A program made the position numbers and the translations under genes. Shown one piece after another: positions 37,325 through 49,729 of a stretch of DNA of 64,000 nt. Numbering within the stretch: the first letter of the stretch is position 1; every line of letters begins with the position of its first letter. Under the pieces are notes generated by a model. The model did not search any database. It worked only from the letters and a program-made list of their open reading frames with translations, and was not told where the DNA came from. Source of the DNA: Siniperca chuatsi (taxonomy: Eukaryota > Chordata > Actinopteri > Centrarchiformes > Sinipercidae); NCBI RefSeq assembly GCF_020085105.1, contig NC_058062.1, positions 4,862,945-4,926,944 on the forward strand, written 5' to 3'.

Positions 37325-37972
37325 TCAATGCATTTAGCATTTTTATTACAATTCATTGTAGTACAATGTTAACAAAAAATAATAAAACATTACATCCAAA
37401 AATATGATACAAGACTGAAAATGGCCTTCTACTAAGATGATGAACAAAAAATGGGTAAAAGTGAAAATAAACTTTGAATTGAACAGGTTGAAAATTACAC
37501 TGAGTCCTTGGGAGAGTGGAGGACGCTGTAGAAATCTGCACTTTCATCTGAGATGCCTGTCCAGTCAACAAAGTCCTCATCCTGGTCAAACTATCAGGGT
37601 TACCACGTTCCCACTGTGGCCATGAAGTCCAGATGAATTTCAGCATGTTTCCATGACAATCCTTATCAAAAGTCAAAGCACTTCCATGGCCAAAAAATAC
37701 TCCAAGCTCTGTTTTATTTCCACATCAATTGACCTGAAAAATAATAATAATAAGTGAGAAAAGTTGTTACTATTAAGTGACCTGTTTGTAAAATTCCCTA
37801 ATATTCTCAAACTTCTCTGAGATTGTTTTCAAATTCAGTAACTTTCTCTTTCTTGAAAACACCTCATGAAAATGCCAAGATATTCCACAAATTCCATGAC
37901 CCCAGAAAAATGAAGAATATTATATTAAAGTATTGTATGTACAAAAATATATTAAACTCACCAAATAAACTT

Positions 37973-40900
37973 CTATCTAACCACGAAAGCACTCTCTCGG
38001 ATCTTGGAATAAGAATACTGTGGAACAGAGAGGCAAGAACACAATAGTCACTTTACAGTATATAGAAACTCATCAAAACTCAAAAGGTTCAAAACCTCCA
38101 CTTACATTCAGTCCTCTGGGGGATTGGACAGGCTCCAGTCCCTTACAGCAGAGCATTGAAAAGGGCCTTTCCTTAGTCTTTGAATGCTCTTTGAAACACA
38201 GACTGAAAACCTTGGCAGGCAGGTAGACATCCCAATCAGCTGCATGCTCCTCTATTAGATCACTTACCATCCTGTTGGGGAGCGGCAATTAGAAAAGCTA
38301 AAACATTAACAGGCAGGCATGGTGAGAGAATTTTTCAGTTCCAGGAGTGTCCTTACAGTATTTATCAGTTTAAAAGGAAAAATTCACAGGATACACTTGT
38401 GCACTGCTGAGCGGAGCTACAATACCAGTTGTGTACGAACACTTGACCTCTGAGCCCATTTCTCTGCTCTGGCTAACTGGCCAACATCACATCAATTTGG
38501 AGCTGGGATCAAAGCAATACTGATACAGTAATATGAGAATAAATAGTGTCTGGGATGTTTCACATTTGCAGTTGTGATATAGCTTAAATGTGTCTTTTCC
38601 TGGTCTTGACAGTTACATGATACAATTTTCAGCTATGGGATGGAAATGCCTCTGTGTGGGCCATAATGTCCACATTACAAATAATTATTTTAGTCTCTTT
38701 GATCTGACAAGAACGTCTCAATTTGAAAAACATCAGAACAAAAAAGATGAGATTGGCATGAGATGGAGAATAACAATCACCTCAAAGCGCGCATTTTACC
38801 GCAGTATAATGTGATAGTAAAATATTGTGCAAAATGTTACAAATAGCAATAAATACCAAATCTGTACAGACCTGTCAATCAGCTGCTGTGTGATCAAATC
38901 TGCAGTGCCAGTCTGCTGATGATAGACGACAAGAGCGATGGTGACCTTCAGCTGATCTTTCAGTTCTCTGTTGATCTAGCATGGGGATACATTCACACAG
39001 TGTATCTATGTGAGACACTGGCTGATTAGGACACAATATTACACCAATACTTTATTATAAAACAAAATGTGCACTGTGTAGCGAGCTTAAGTCCCACCCC
39101 AACTCCTTGCTAGCGTCTGTCCCACTAGCATCTGGGTGGAATTTATCATAGAAGGTTTCTTTCTTCAGTCTTTCTGAAAAGCTGAAACTTATTCCTGTGT
39201 TTTTATGTACATATTCTAAGCTACATGGGAGTCTTCTATTATACTGGATAGTCAAATCCAAGCACATGGTTATTTTAACCAAGATAAAATGACAATTATT
39301 TTGTTAGCATTCAACAACAACAAATCTTATGCTGCATTCACATCATATGGGATCGATGACAATATAGCACTATATCCATTCAATTTGGTTTTAAATGAAC
39401 CTTCAATGGCAGACTTTGGCTGTTGTGAGGCATCTTTGTTAGTTTGGTTTTCTATATGTCGGATTACAACTTGGATGTTGATGTGAAAACTATTTATAAG
39501 TCAAAAACGGGTAATTACGATAACTCCTTAAGCTTTCTATAATAATGTGAGCAGTTCAATCACCAGTGCGCTCACCTTGTGGACTATGTCATGAGGCAGT
39601 CTGGAGAGGATTCTGAGCGGGTATCCAAAGTGGGCGATGATGTCCACGATGTGCTTCGCCACATGTGAAGGGAGGCACGACTGCATAGGCACAGCTTCCA
39701 CCCACTTGGAGTGGTAGTCTGTCACAGTCAAAATGTATTTGTGTCCGTTCACTGTTTGGGGCAGCGGTCCTCTGACATCCAGACCAAGCCACTGCCACGG
39801 CTCTTTCACCTGCCATCACAATATTATATCATGCAATAATACAATGTGACTGCAGTAATAATCCCAACCACTTTAGTTTGTTGCAATAAATTCAGGTAAT
39901 GATGTTGTAACTTACCTCTATCACGTTTTCAGGATCTTCACATTCTGTCTGAAAATTACAGAAGAGCACGTCATAATATAGAAGTCATAAAAGACAAAAT
40001 ATTAAAGGTTTAAAATCATGACGACTACTTACACTCACATTATCATCTGGAGCCCACTGAATATCCTGTCGGTGAATGTGAAAAATTACACATAGACAAA
40101 TTGGTTATAAATATTAAATAACAATAATGAAGGTAAACATCTGGCAACAAAAGGCTTGTCATATCATAACTGCCATAATTTATGCTAAAAATAAACAAAA
40201 ACAATGACGTCACTAAGTTACCAAGGCATAATTAGTAATAAGTAATAGATAATACCTCTTACCCGTGGTACACAGTAATCTCCATGGAAGAAATGTGGAA
40301 ATGACTCGATCTTCATCAGCCCTTCATCTACTATAATCCTCCATTTGTCAGACTTTTTTGGGTCTTTGTCTCTGAACATAAAACCAGAAGAGGTCAACAC
40401 ATTATAAAGAGGAAACAATCCAAATGGGTACGAACTTAATACAATACAGGAACTTAGGTTAAAGCTTTTGCTGATTTGTCTGAAAGTGTGAAACTGTTAC
40501 CTCCTCACAGTTTCTAATGCAGAAAATCCCAAAAATGTGTGAATTAATCCAATATCATTACAACCTCTAGTATACTTGTAGTAGAGGATCACAACTAAGT
40601 TACTATATAAATGTGTAAAAATGCACAATTATAAAGGGCATTTTTAAACTACTTTCAGACATAGACTGTAGACAAAACCATTAAATCGGGAGAATAATTG
40701 GCAGATTAATTGATAATGAAAATAATCATGACTTGCAACCCTTATTTATACATCTCCTCCTGGCTACTGATGCAGATAATTATACAAATGCAAGAAAGTC
40801 ACAAAGGTTCTGGAAGGGAGTGCAATAAATTCAATCTAGTAGCTGGGTAACGGTCTCACTGTAGCAGCCCTAAAGAAACTGGTTAGTCAGAAGATAACTG

Positions 40901-41300
40901 CCCTCTCTCTCCTAAATCCTGTTTTCTTTTGTCTCGGGGCTTGTAAAATTAAGCTTGCAGGCATGAAACTGAATACACAAACATATATAACAAAGTTTAA
41001 AGGCAGAAGCCTACACACTGTAACATTAAGATTACAGGTACATAACTGTATTTCCAAGCAAATCTCTTTCATTTATATAATATGAGCGACAGTAGAATCA
41101 TGCACTGAAACTGAATTGACAGTAGACTTATGTATTTACGTCCACATATTTGTGTGGTCGATAAGAGAGCTTTCTGATTCGCTGCACACCGGATGGCCCG
41201 CTTCAACAGGTGACAGCGGCGTGCACGCCTACCTCGACCACATGGCCCATGCCAACACAAACAGGTCGAGGGAGATCGATGGGACCGAGAAGTGATGCAT
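37973..41300 (-). CDS. Integrase-derived host gene (GIN/Ginger-like)
   Basis: Eight coding exons on the minus strand, 41300..41233, 40371..40263, 40065..40039, 39948..39916, 39809..39576, 38975..38872, 38271..38106 and 38017..37973, keep one frame from ATG to TAG. They give up to 261 residues. A second in-frame ATG at 41243 is an alternative start. The fifth exon opens the integrase core (EPWQWLGLDVRGPLPQTVNG, then ILTVTDYHSKWVEAVP). The next two carry the later core blocks (VVYHQQTG, then HAADWDVYLPAKVF). The first exons (to about residue 79) do not show the usual zinc-binding HHCC domain. The stop lies just before a further donor, so a non-coding last exon starting near 37735 is likely. It looks whole and spliced like a host gene. 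It resembles vertebrate GIN1/GIN2, known from integrase-bearing GIN (Ginger) transposons. Which of these it is, and its function, are not clear from the sequence. Confidence 0.75.
40680..40742. mobile_element. Fragment of the AGAGCTGCAA MITE-like family
   Basis: Contains aattggcagattaattgata followed by aaaataatcatgacttgcaa, matching the terminal part of the 3651-3988 element. Lies in intron 1 of the integrase-derived gene. Confidence 0.5.
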
Positions 41301-41636
41301 GTAATTCAGACTTGCGTAAAATCATATCGTGAGCATTACTGTCCATGCTGACAGTTATTTGTCAACTAGGAAAGCTACTACGGTTTTATCCTGCAGGCCG
41401 ACATTGTTGTTTGTTTTGTCAGCTGACAACTGCGTGGTTGCCGCCGCTGGCTGACAGAGTGCACTCCATTTAAACTGTTTTCCCGGCCTTTGCAGGTGCA
41501 CGGAAATGGAGCGGACCCTGTGCACGAGTGGAGGGTGATCAAAGCTAACAAACCGCATGCTGCGCACACGCATCTCGTTTTCAGATCGCCTGCCAAAACG
41601 CTCTGAATAATTATAAGACAAACATATCGGTAAGAA
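41301..41636. promoter_or_regulatory. Compact divergent promoter between the integrase-derived and MADF genes
   Basis: Only 336 bp separate the start codons of two genes on opposite strands, 41300 (-) and 41637 (+). The sequence is GC-richer than its surroundings around 41440-41590 and has no clear TATA box. Shared regulation is likely from the spacing. Confidence 0.5.
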
Positions 41637-43505
41637 ATGTCCGTCTGGAAAGAAGAAACCGAGGATCAGCTGGTCAGCATGGTCCAAGAGAGGCCGGCTC
41701 TGTACGACATTACAGAGAAACTTTATGCCAACCGAGTGAAGAAAACAGAACTGTGGCGGGAGATAGAAAATAAACTCGGGATATCAGGTGAGATTATCTT
41801 CTCAAGCACTGACCCGCATTGTGGCTGCGAGGAGTGCGCGCCACGGGCTGCCGTGCTGCTTCGCCAGCCGGTGTAGCATAGCTGCTCCCCTTTACAGAGC
41901 TAGCAAGCTTGTGCTAACGTAAACAAACAAACGGGGCTAACCCCTTCATAATGCAGTATGTGACATGATTTGAACATGCTACTTGGCTTCACATCTGGCT
42001 GTGACTTCCAGAGAAGGAGCTCAAGAAGAGGTGGGAGTCTCTACGGACGCAGTACACTCGGTACAAGAAATGTGCAGATCCAGGGAGCCGTGGAGCGATA
42101 ACGACCGGGAGGCAGCAATGGATCCTGACCCGTCTGCAGTTTTTAGAGCCCCACAGAAAAAGGAAGGAGGCCGCTTCCAACCTTGAACTCAGGGTACGTG
42201 GACTGTTTTATTTACCGAGCAGTAAAACCACAGTTAACTGCTGCGTTGTCGCCATTTTCCAGAAGCCTGTGTACCTGTTTGTGTCTATTCAGCATGGCCG
42301 GATTACCCTGTTTAGGAGCCCTTGGCAAAAAAATAAATAAAAATGCTGTTTGGCTCATGTTGCCTCCAAGTTCCCATCAAGTACATCATAGATTGTGGTT
42401 ATATAAAATTAGACCCAGAAACCAACCAGCACTCCTATACTGGAATACTACCTGGCCCCAGGTTTTCTGTTTGTCAGTTAGTTTGTGGTAATTTGATGAA
42501 ACACAACTCTGTTGAGGAAACGGCACCACATGAACACAGCACAAACTAAAATGATAAAGATGTAGGACCTAGATTCTGACATAGGGCCCGTTTACAAGAC
42601 AGGGCCACAAGATTACGTAATAATGCAGGATGCAGTTGATATTGTCATGTAATGATGCAACTTCCCAAACAAATTTGCATATAACACAAAAAGCAAGTGA
42701 CACAGTGAACCCTGGACGTTTGGAGCTGGTAATCAAGCCTTGCTTTTCAGCATCAGAGTTAGTCAAGTTGCAACGTGTTGACTATTAATGGCACGCTCCC
42801 ATTATCTTCCACAGTGTCTTTTTTTGTTGTGGTTTCTAAATCACATATTTTTTTGTTGTCAAAACTTGTCTACGCCATGTAGGAAGCTCAGTTCACACCA
42901 GACCTTGACGGACATTTTAAAAACACTTTATTGTGTTCCTTGATGTGATTTTTTTTTGTTTTCTTCTACAGGAAACTTCAGCTGCTGGTTCTGATTCAAC
43001 CTCAGATGGCATCAGCTACATCAAAACTGAGGTGCCATCCAGCCCGCTCTGCAGTGAGACCCAATGCAGCACCCCTACATATGAGGCCTGCATGTCTGAA
43101 CAAGAGATAAAGCCATGCACTCCCTTTGAGGAGTCCAGCATCTCTGAAGCAGAGTACACACCCAGACTTCTCAGAGAGGAGCCTTGGCCAAGCACCTCCA
43201 GAGAATCCAGGCCTCTGGCAAAACGCAGCAAGAAACAGCTGGAGGAGTCCACTAGTGAGGAGTCAACAAACTTATTACGCGTCATCAGTAAAACCCTGGA
43301 GACTTTGGCTACTAGGGATGACCGCAATGATGACGTCTCAGCGTACTGCAAAAATCTTGAAAGCAAAATGAGGAAGTTGCCACAGCACATACTCCCACAT
43401 TTCCAGCATGAAGTGGACACTCTTCTCTACAGATACCTAATTCTTACTTCTTATAATCATACAGGTCAAACATCAGGGTCTCACTGTTCTCAGCATCAAA
43501 TGTGA
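41637..43505 (+). CDS. MADF-BESS-like DNA-binding protein
   Basis: Three coding exons, 41637-41787, 42012-42193 and 42972-43505, keep one frame and give 288 residues. Residues 1-105 form a MADF-type Myb/SANT domain. Its landmarks are EDQLVSMVQERPALYDI, the helix KKTELWREIENKLGIS, then KELKKRWESLRTQYTRYKK and WILTRLQFLEPH. The middle is Ser/Thr-rich and acidic, including a KTE motif that could be a SUMO site. The C-terminus (NLESKMRKLPQHILPHFQHE) resembles the BESS-like end of teleost MADF proteins. A poly(A) signal AATAAA lies near 43662. MADF proteins are usually transcriptional regulators, and MADF-type proteins are also the second gene of PIF/Harbinger transposons. I do not recognise a named orthologue. 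It is divergent to the integrase-derived gene and convergent to the THAP gene. Confidence 0.85.
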
Positions 43506-43707
43506 TGCAGAGGTCAGTGAAGTATATTAAGGTTACCACTGATGCATCATTTTTTACTTTTTTCCTGTTACATTTTTGGATTATATGTGTTGATTTATTA
43601 ACTGGGGAAAAAAATGTACACAAACCTTGCTAAGACATAATGGTAGTAAAGCAAGTATACAATAAAAACAGTGGTGCGTTAAAACTTCCCTGTCTATAGG
43701 CACATAC

Positions 43708-45211
43708 CCAGCAGGCTCTTCTTCTGGGTGGCTGGGCTCTTTGTTCTGGACGCTTCGCTTTGCTGTGGCAGGAGCTGGACTCGTCTGTGAGGCTTTAACA
43801 CCAGGTGGCTGGGTTCACAATACAGGGAAACAACACATACTGCGTTTGAAGTTTGAAGACGTTTGTACTGATTGTGGTTGTAAGCAGTTAGTATAATGAC
43901 TCGACTGTGCTAAAGTGAAGAACAGTTTGAATAAAGACCAAATTTATGTTAATCTACTTTTTCAACCCCAATCCATGAAAGCTTGAGCAAACAATGTTTT
44001 GTAAGGACCAACAAGCTTGCTAAAATGACCACAAATGACAACTGAAACACAGAATTTTAACAGTTAAATGTCAATATAGTATGCCCTCACCTTGTATTTC
44101 TTACTTCTTGGGTTGATGGAAGCCTACATCAGGGGGATAGTGACAGTAATTGCATGAGATCTTTATTTTAGAGGATTATCGGAAACAAATGAAGATGATT
44201 TTTTTTAAAATTAAGCATTGGCCTATAAAAGGGTTTAGGGTTTTATTGTCTTGTTCTGAAACTACTTTTTTCACTCAATGACGCTGAGTAACTACATACA
44301 AACCTTTCTTTTCTGTGTGTCGTCAGGGGATGAAAATATGGTGGGAACTGCATTTTCTTTAAGTTTCACACATTTGCCTGTTCGGTCAATGTATTGTTCC
44401 TCAAAATGATTGATGCACAGCACAGAGAAGCGAGATGGGGTCCAGTCCTTCCACTTCATGTTGATAAGCCATTTCTTGAGTTTTCGGGGATTGTACAAGG
44501 GAAACCTGTAGTAGCAGACAAGTCATTAAAACAGTCCTAACACTAATGTGTGCAAATCTTTCCTGTGTGAAGGAAACACAACATTGAACTCCATTTAAAA
44601 GTCAGTAACTTTGGGTATTAGCTCTCATTGGCAAAATTCAACTTTTGCACTCCATGTAGCCAGAAAGAGACTGGATTACAGGGCTGCAAACAGATTTTCA
44701 TTATCGATTAACCTGCCGATAATTTTCACAATAAAATCTAACCTTAGGAAAACAGTGGAAAATCTTTTGTCTGACAAACAGTCCATAACCCAAAGATATT
44801 TAGTTTATAATGATAAACAGCAAATGCGAAGCTAAAACTAGGCAATGTTTGGTGTTGTTGCTTGAAAAATTACTTAAAACGATGAATCGATTTTCAAAAT
44901 AGGTGCCATTAATTTTCTGTCGATCGATTAATCTAACTTGTTTCAGCTCTACTCAATATAGTTAGCTTGAGTGTCTTTGAAATATGGCTTTTCTTACATT
45001 ACCAGTTATGTTAGATAAAACGTTACGACGAGCTGGAAAAAGAAAGAAATGGCTAATGTGAATCAAGTTGATGTTTATATTAGCTAGCTTGACCATCCAC
45101 AAATCAAGCTATTCCCTGCTTTCGAGTGCCAGTTGTTAATACTCACTTAAAAAACTTCACATCTGAATCGCTGGAGTTTTCGCAGTGGTAGGCACATTTA
45201 TATCTTCCCAT
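43708..45211 (-). CDS. THAP-domain protein, C-terminus not resolved
   Basis: Exons on the minus strand are 45211..45147, 44505..44304, 44123..44091 and 43808 to about 43708. The first two encode a complete THAP zinc finger of about 85 residues: C2CH ligands in KCAYHCEN and LCINHFEE, FPLYNPRKLKKW between them, and the closing AVPTIF motif. THAP domains bind DNA and are shared with P-element transposases. After AVPTIF the protein is short and basic, with no visible coiled coil. The last exon may splice at a donor at 43707 or read through to a stop nearer 43.6 kb. I could not find a further exon, so the C-terminus is open. The paralogue (THAP1, 2, 5 and so on) cannot be assigned. Confidence 0.8.
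44679..44952. mobile_element. MITE-like element, AGAGCTGCAA family
   Basis: Begins cagggctgcaaacagatttt, contains attatcgattaacctgccga and gtcgatcgattaatctaact, and ends in cagctct. Both termini are recognisable. Lies in intron 1 of the THAP gene. Confidence 0.65.
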
Positions 45212-45912
45212 TTAGTACACAATTTTGTTCAATTTGCGACTAGACAAACTGATTTTGTTGCCAGAGTTGTTTGAGTGTCCAGTCAAGGTAGCAATAATAC
45301 AACTTCAACATCCGGTCAAAACTTGAAAATAATCTCTTGACATTTGTGAACGCTTTTGGAGTAACAAGCCGTAGCCGAAATCTTACAATAATTCGGCAGA
45401 ATATAGAGTATATTTTTGCTTGTCTTGTATCAAACCCTGTTGACGTAAATATTCAACATTTGTTAATTATATCTACTGGTCATAAATACTTATTTTCTGA
45501 TATTACCCTACAAAATTTAGCTAACTTGACGCAACTGTTTCATCACCGGATGTTTCTTCTTCTTCGTGGGTGTTTTAATTTCACATAAATGCCCTACAGC
45601 GCCCCTTTATGGATAAACGATAGAAGGACAGTCAGTCGTATTTTATTTGCATGACACATTTGTAAACAGGCAAATGCAATGTCTTTTACAAATAAGAGTA
45701 AATAATAAATTAATAACATTTGCTCACTGACTCTCCAGCGTTGAATCTTAATATACCTGTACAAATATAGATTTTCTTCTCTATTTATATCATACCACTT
45801 GAGATTTGAACACAAAACGAGTCAAACAAGGAATACTTCAAAATGTCACTGTTTAATTAACATTAAAAAATGCGATATAAACAATGCGAAATGGCTGCAG
45901 ATGTCTCACAGT

Positions 45913-48900
45913 TCAGTTGCTTTTTGATTTCCACTCGACCCTCCACTCATCCCAGTCCAGTAGAGTTCGTTTTATGTCCCATCCTGCAGCTTCCACACCT
46001 GGAAATTATATTAGCAAAATCATGTTTCTATTGGTAAAAATACACAAGATAAAAAGGATGATTTGTAGGTTAAAACAGTTTTGTGTGTGCTCACCTTTGA
46101 GAAATGGATTGAAAATTGTGTCCATCAGCTTGTGACTCTCATGCACCATTTCCCAGTGACCTTTAAAAAAAAGTGTGTATTGTGTAAAGCAGAGAAAGCA
46201 CCTCTGTTATTGTAAAGTAAAGACATGAATGGAGATAAAGGCTCACTCTGCTGTTGTTGTGTAGGAGGTTGTCTGGAAGTTGAAGGGCACAACTTGCTGC
46301 TGAGCCACACAGCTTGGCACATCGCTCTGATTTCATCATGTACTGATGCTTCTGGTCCCAAACAAACACATACACAGCCTAAGAGGAAAACAGCTGAGTT
46401 TAAAAAAACATTCAAAGTGTGTTATGTGGCTCAACAACACACTGTTGTTCTGTGGAGGAAGATGACATACCATTTCGTACTCCTAATAGGTAAGACATGT
46501 TGTTTTTCTTCAAAGCCAAATTCAGTTCCTCTGGGCTACCAAATAAGCAAACTAATATTAAACTGTGTTGAACTTTTATTGTGTGTTATTTTTCATCATA
46601 TAAGCAACAAAAAAAGGTATATGAAATTACCTTTGTACAACCTCCTGTAGCCTCACTCCAAGTTTGATTGGCACCGTTTTCCTAAACTCTGTAAAAAACA
46701 GAAGAAGCCATAATTTTGAATGCACAGAATTAACATATTACAACTGTGTCTCAACGCTGCTACTATTGGATACAGAAAATAGTCCAAAAAATTCATGATT
46801 TTTACCCAAGAAAACTGGTTCTCTCCAATTGGCCTCTGGTGGACTCAAGATCCGTCTGTCTCTCAGGTACTGCTGCAGTACGATCGAAAGCCGCGCCTCG
46901 TTGAAGGTTTCCATGACAACCGAACGCACAGCCTTGTAGTTGGCAAAGAGGTGGAGGACGGTGAAGAGGAAGAAGAGGCTGAGAGTCAGTCTGAGGGACA
47001 GAAAGAGAGCAGGGAATGGAGGTAAATGACGTAAAAGACATGACAGACTCTTCAAATAAGTCCCTGTGTAAGATCATTATGGTCATTTATATACGTTCTA
47101 TGTAACAACACTTACACTGGATTATCAGTGACGAGGGGAATGAGTACTAAACTGATCAGCAGTCCAGCCAGATTCACTAAAGTTTCCTGTGGGAAATAAA
47201 AGGCATGACAATGAGAATTAAATTCCTTATTTGCAGCACACTGCCCCATCAGAAACTTTGTTTTGATGATTTCTATAAGGAGTTGTTATCAATTTAAACT
47301 GAAACCTACAGTGCAAACAACTGTTCGTAGGCCTTTTTTAATGAAGACATGTCACAGTAGGAAAAGCGCAGGTGTAAATAATAAAATGAATGATGGCTGA
47401 ATTCCATTTAGCTGCTTCAGTTTCAAGGTCCTGGTATTGAGCATGCTGGCTCGTGGTCACTGTCATGGCTTACTGGGACACTTGAATAGAACAACATTAA
47501 TGTTATTAGTAACAAATGTTGCTTTTCCTACAATGACAAGTCAAAATATCTGCTGTGAAAAAGGCCTATTGTACTTCTTCATGTATTTGGTTATACACTT
47601 ATAATACACTTATAATTATCATTAATAATTTACAACTTTTCTCTGGTATAATTAAAATAGAAGACCACATGAATGGGTACGGGACGTAGACCTCTGCGCC
47701 ACAACTTTGCACAATGTTATTTATCACACTGTTCACCGTGGTTTGCTTCAAACAGCCTGACAAAAACAAAAGTTATCGGTCACGAAAAATCCAATAAAAT
47801 ACCTGACTGCCATCTTTGGCAGAGATGTCAGCCATGTTGTCTCTGCGAGCCTGATGAACAGTCAGAGCAGCTCTGGTCGCACCGCCTGCCACTCCAACAA
47901 TGGACTGAAGAAAATAAAAACACACATAATAGCACCAAGTAAGCTTATATTTATCAATCAATCAATCAATCAATACCTAGCAGCCCTAAAACTTTGAGTT
48001 TAAGTGTTTAGTAGGTCAACAACAGAATGTTCTGATAATCAATCAATAGCATCTTTACAAATGCTAAGTTTGATTGCTTGTCTCCATTTCATATCAAAGT
48101 TTCAAATAGTGTTAATAATGAATGAATGAAGTGAAATGAAACAGCCATGCAGTCTGATTATCAGGCTACAAAGTTTAGGCCAGTGGTTCCTGGCCTTTTT
48201 GGCTTGTGACCCCTTAAAATGAAGCAGTGTCTACTTGCGGCTCCTCGTCACAGGTTGCAAACGTCACTCGGTGGTGGCCTCTTCGACCAAAGACTGGTTT
48301 TGCCTTCTCAGATTATTTTATTAGAATTTATTTAGGCTTTGCTCATAAATTAAAAAACACTGACAGATAAACAAAATATTTTTTTTCTGCTTTCTAATTC
48401 TGTAAACTCACATCCTCTAAGATTTATCTTGCGGCCCTGTGGAGGAGTCCCGACCCCCGTGTCGGGAACCACTAGTTTAAGCCTCTCTCTCAGGCCTCTG
48501 GTTTGTTACGATTGGCATTTGTCCTTAATTTAAATATTTTATAGACTAAAATGAAAATGTGTTGATAATTGGATCAATAATTTTTTTTTAATTACATAAT
48601 ACATAAGTTGAGCTTAACTCTGGGAAAATATACAGTTCTAAACTCAAAAGTTCACTTACTTAGTTTCTTATTTATCTTCAGGAATAGCAAATTGAGTGAA
48701 CTTTGAGTTTTTTACCTTGAATATCCCTGCAGTACACACAATCAGGGTGAAGCAAACAGGAAAGTATGGAGCCAATATTTCCATGAACATGGCAATGTCG
48801 TTGAGAACGTCAGCAAAAAGTCTGGTAAAAAATTAAAAGACAGAACTTAGTACATCGAATGGGTTCATGTTAATGACTAGACTAAGAATTTAGTGCCTGT

Positions 48901-49729
48901 ACACCATGCATACCTCCATTTTTTGGCCTCAGAGTCCAGTTTACTCCTGGAACAAAGACAGAAAAACTGATCATAAAGAGGAATTTCCATCAGTCAAAAG
49001 AGGAGCACAAATAGAGGGGAAAAACTGGATAAAAGCTCCCAGAACTTTTACTGGACTGAAAAAAGACACAAAAATGAGCCTACCCTTTCCGCCAAGCGAA
49101 GAGGATTCTTCCCAACATGCCAGTTCCATCTGCAGGGAAAAACATTGGTTTACAAGTTGCACTCACCATGCAAGTAATGAAAATGTATGGTATATTTTAA
49201 GGGATCACCTCTTAGTAACCAGGTGACTGTGGCCGCAGCTACTGTTGCCTCTTGGTTTCCAACACCGACACCTTTGAGAGAGGCCTGAGTGGCTAGAGTC
49301 CCTGACAGAGAGCTGGAGAAAGCCTGAGAGAGAGAGAAGAGTGTGGATGGAGAGTTTCAATCTGAGGGTGATGGTGATGATCTCAATAGTGTTGGTGTAT
49401 CATTTATTGTACCTGCACAGTATCCCAAAGCTGGTACTGCAGGTAATCGTTACTGACACTCTCTGGATAGCCTTGAGGCAGAAAGACACTCTGAAAAAAC
49501 ATGTTAAAAAGTGAGGCTGAGGGGGAGTGTATGAACAGTCAATGCATCTACATGGAAACACTGTCATGTAAATCCTTACTTTAAAAACTCCAACAATAGA
49601 GTTTCCTCTTGATCCACCTTCACTCCCATCTCTTCTCCTCTCCATCACCCCGTCCTTTCCAAAATACTTCCAGCACTCTGCACTGCCATATCTCTCTGTG
49701 GCCAAAACCACACCTCTAGCTGTCTCCAT
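45913..49729 (-). CDS. rusf1: RUS family member 1
   Basis: RUSF1 (human C16orf58) is a poorly understood membrane-associated protein with a RUS (DUF647) domain, related to plant ROOT UVB SENSITIVE proteins. Fourteen coding exons on the minus strand keep one frame and give 430 residues: 49729..49580, 49490..49413, 49323..49209, 49129..49084, 48946..48914, 48821..48716, 47904..47803, 47186..47116, 46990..46806, 46688..46631, 46535..46471, 46378..46247, 46160..46095 and 45998..45913. The core (about residues 51-240) holds VFLPQGYPESVSNDYLQYQL, then TGMLGRILFAWRKGSKLD, LFADVLNDIAMFMEILAP and VAGGATRAALTVHQARRDNM, all close to the human protein. Two hydrophobic stretches follow (LISLVLIPLV, SLFFLFTVLHLF). 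The C-terminus (GWDIKRTLLDWDEWRVEW) also matches the family. Length is close to human. Confidence 0.95.
48181..48474. mobile_element. hAT-type MITE with 8-bp target duplication
   Basis: Termini are cagtggttcctggcc and the inverted form gtcgggaaccacta. The flanks gtttaggc (48173-48180) and gtttaagc (48475-48482) match at seven of eight positions, as expected of a hAT-type 8-bp target duplication. There is no coding capacity. Lies in a rusf1 intron between 47904 and 48716. Confidence 0.75.

Noticed and set aside
37353-37735. Minus-strand frame as the last coding exon of the integrase-derived gene
   Set aside because: The preceding exon already ends in a stop at 37973, so this good-acceptor exon is more likely 3'UTR.
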